64,000 bases of DNA from Streptomyces sp. NBC_01255 (GTDB lineage: Bacteria; Actinomycetota; Actinomycetes; Streptomycetales; Streptomycetaceae), in contig NZ_CP108474.1 in the NCBI RefSeq assembly GCF_036226445.1, forward strand, positions 3,968,001 through 4,032,000, in the 5' to 3' direction. Each line of letters opens with the position of its first letter. Position 1 is the stretch's first letter. Position numbers and translations under genes: made by a program. Below are positions 63,099 through 64,000 of this stretch, in pieces. The notes under the pieces were generated by a model. It saw nothing but the letters and a program-made list of their open reading frames with translations. It did not search any database and was not told the origin of the DNA.

Positions 63099-63227
63099 GT
63101 GAATCGTCCCCTCGACCGGTGCGGAGCCGCACCGCCTGACAGGCATCGTGCCACTCCCAGCCGTGCACGTGCAGGCGCTCTGCACCCGTTCGGCCCCCCA
63201 CTGTTCCCGGCCGGTACGTTGGGACAC

Positions 63228-63653
63228 ATGCGAGCTGTGGTGCAGAGAGTGGACGGCGCGAGCGTCGTCGTCGCAGGGGAGACCGTCGGAGAGATCGTCG
63301 GCGAGGGGCTGTGCGTCCTGGTCGGGGTGACCCACGACGACACCCCGGAGAAGGCCGCCCAATTGGCCAGAAAGCTCTGGTCCGTCCGGGTGCTCGACGG
63401 CGAGAAGTCGTGCTCCGACGTGAACGCGCCGCTGCTGGTGATCTCTCAGTTCACCCTCTACGGAGACGCCCGCAAGGGCCGCCGCCCCACCTGGAACGCC
63501 GCCGCCCCCGGCCCGGTCGCCGAGCCCCTCGTCGACGAGGTCGTCGCGCAGCTGCGGAACCTGGGAGCGCACGTGGAAACGGGCCGCTTCGGAGCGGACA
63601 TGCGCGTCTCGCTCACGAACCACGGCCCGTTCACGGTCCTGCTGGACGTCTAG
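63228..63653 (+). CDS. dtd: D-aminoacyl-tRNA deacylase
   Basis: A 141-residue enzyme starting [15 protein letters not shown]. The motifs SQFTLYGD (about 78-85) and NHGPFTV (about 131-137, the N-x-G-P-F-T signature with Gly-cisPro chemistry) are intact. It hydrolyses D-amino acids and Gly from mischarged tRNAs. The ATG is 9 bp after TACGTT with no ribosome site, so it may be leaderless. It is divergent from rsiG. Confidence 0.95.
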   Translation: MRAVVQRVDGASVVVAGETVGEIVGEGLCVLVGVTHDDTPEKAAQLARKLWSVRVLDGEKSCSDVNAPLLVISQFTLYGDARKGRRPTWNAAAPGPVAEPLVDEVVAQLRNLGAHVETGRFGADMRVSLTNHGPFTVLLDV

Positions 63654-63675
63654 TCGTCCGTACGCCCCTGCTCCC

Positions 63676-64000
63676 CTACGGCTCGACGACCGTCTCCTGC
63701 GCGGCCGCCGTGTTCCCGACGATCAGCGGCGCGTCCACCGGGACGTTCCGCTTCACCAGGGCCAGGGCGATCGGCCCCAGCTCGTGGTGGCGGACGGCGG
63801 TCGTCACGAAACCGAGCTGCCGGCCCTCCTCCCCGTCGGCGGCCAGCCGGACCGGCGCGCCGTGCGCGGGCAGCAGAACCTCGCTGCCGTCCAGGTGCAG
63901 GAAGACCAGGCGGCGCGGCGGCTTCCCCAGGTTCTGCACGCGGGCGACGGTCTCCTGCCCCCGGTAGCAGCCCTTCTGGAGGTGGACGGCGCTGCCGATG
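63676..64000 (-). CDS. YgfZ/GcvT-like folate-binding protein, C-terminal part
   Basis: The frame continues past the right edge. It carries the YgfZ signature QKGCYRGQETVAR at the window end, followed by VQNLGKPPRRLVFLHLDG and a beta-barrel C-terminus. YgfZ proteins bind folate and help assemble or repair certain iron-sulfur proteins. The N-terminal domain is outside the window. It is convergent with dtd. Confidence 0.9.
   Translation of the reverse strand, partial: IGSAVHLQKGCYRGQETVARVQNLGKPPRRLVFLHLDGSEVLLPAHGAPVRLAADGEEGRQLGFVTTAVRHHELGPIALALVKRNVPVDAPLIVGNTAAAQETVVEP

Overview
The window is about 64 kb of very GC-rich chromosome with densely packed genes, strong G/C bias at third codon positions, many GTG starts, many leaderless-looking starts placed just downstream of TANNNT boxes, and long perfect terminator stems. 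The gene content and order point to a Streptomyces core chromosome. Markers are msiK, phoU-phoRP, carD-ispD-ispF-cysS-rlmB, gpm, mshA, an hbhA-like module and rsiG. From memory (not checked here) the order runs parallel to the S. coelicolor segment from msiK (SCO4240) past phoP (SCO4230), gpm and mshA.

Left part (1-14.5 kb) is accessory in character. It holds the end of an FAD oxidoreductase, a non-zinc quinone oxidoreductase, a GNAT, an APH(6)-like kinase, a DAO-type oxidoreductase, a coiled-coil/Mrr nuclease/TerD fusion, a SUKH protein, and a carboxylesterase with a TetR regulator. The esterase-TetR pair is framed by two diverged, collinear copies of a sequence built on the 3' part of a tRNA-Gly(CCC), which look like att scars. 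Next come a TetR/serine-hydrolase pair with a tandem perfect operator and a complete tRNA-Thr(UGU). A C-terminal DsbA-like remnant lies at about 3.43-3.55 kb.

The middle (14.7-28.6 kb) is the conserved block: MsiK, a sugar-phosphate nucleotidyltransferase, a DoxX-type membrane protein, RlmB, CysS, IspF, IspD, CarD, a lipoprotein, PhoP/PhoR, PhoU and a small cysteine-rich peptide. PHO-box-like repeats sit between phoR and phoU. The 3' end of phoP is duplicated as a perfect 70-bp repeat beside a perfect 26-bp-stem terminator. A variable stretch (28.6-33 kb) follows, with a GNAT, a secreted protein, a serine hydrolase and a NarL-type two-component pair. Then come gpm, an MFS exporter, an MBL hydrolase with a divergent AraC regulator, a Tat-exported beta-helix protein, a YbjN protein, mshA, a methyltransferase, an NlpC/P60 hydrolase, a receiver-PP2C phosphatase, and the conserved trio DUF2516 / HbhA-like / XRE regulator.

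The right part (46.5-64 kb) is rich in regulators, each beside a target-like gene and often with a clear dyad: a HEAT-repeat protein, serine hydrolase/MerR, AraC/VOC, DinB, MarR/DHA2 exporter, WYL regulator overlapping a HelD-type ATPase, two TetRs divergent from a Drr-type ABC exporter, and an Eis-type acetyltransferase. It ends with RsiG (anti-sigma factor with two copies of the c-di-GMP motif), Dtd and the end of a YgfZ-like protein. I found no CRISPR array, rRNA operon, intact integrase, transposase or biosynthetic gene cluster. The most notable items are the tRNA-Gly scars, the phoP 3' duplication, the Mrr-TerD fusion, a ribosome-site-sequestering hairpin before the DHA2 exporter, and a set of perfect operator-like dyads.
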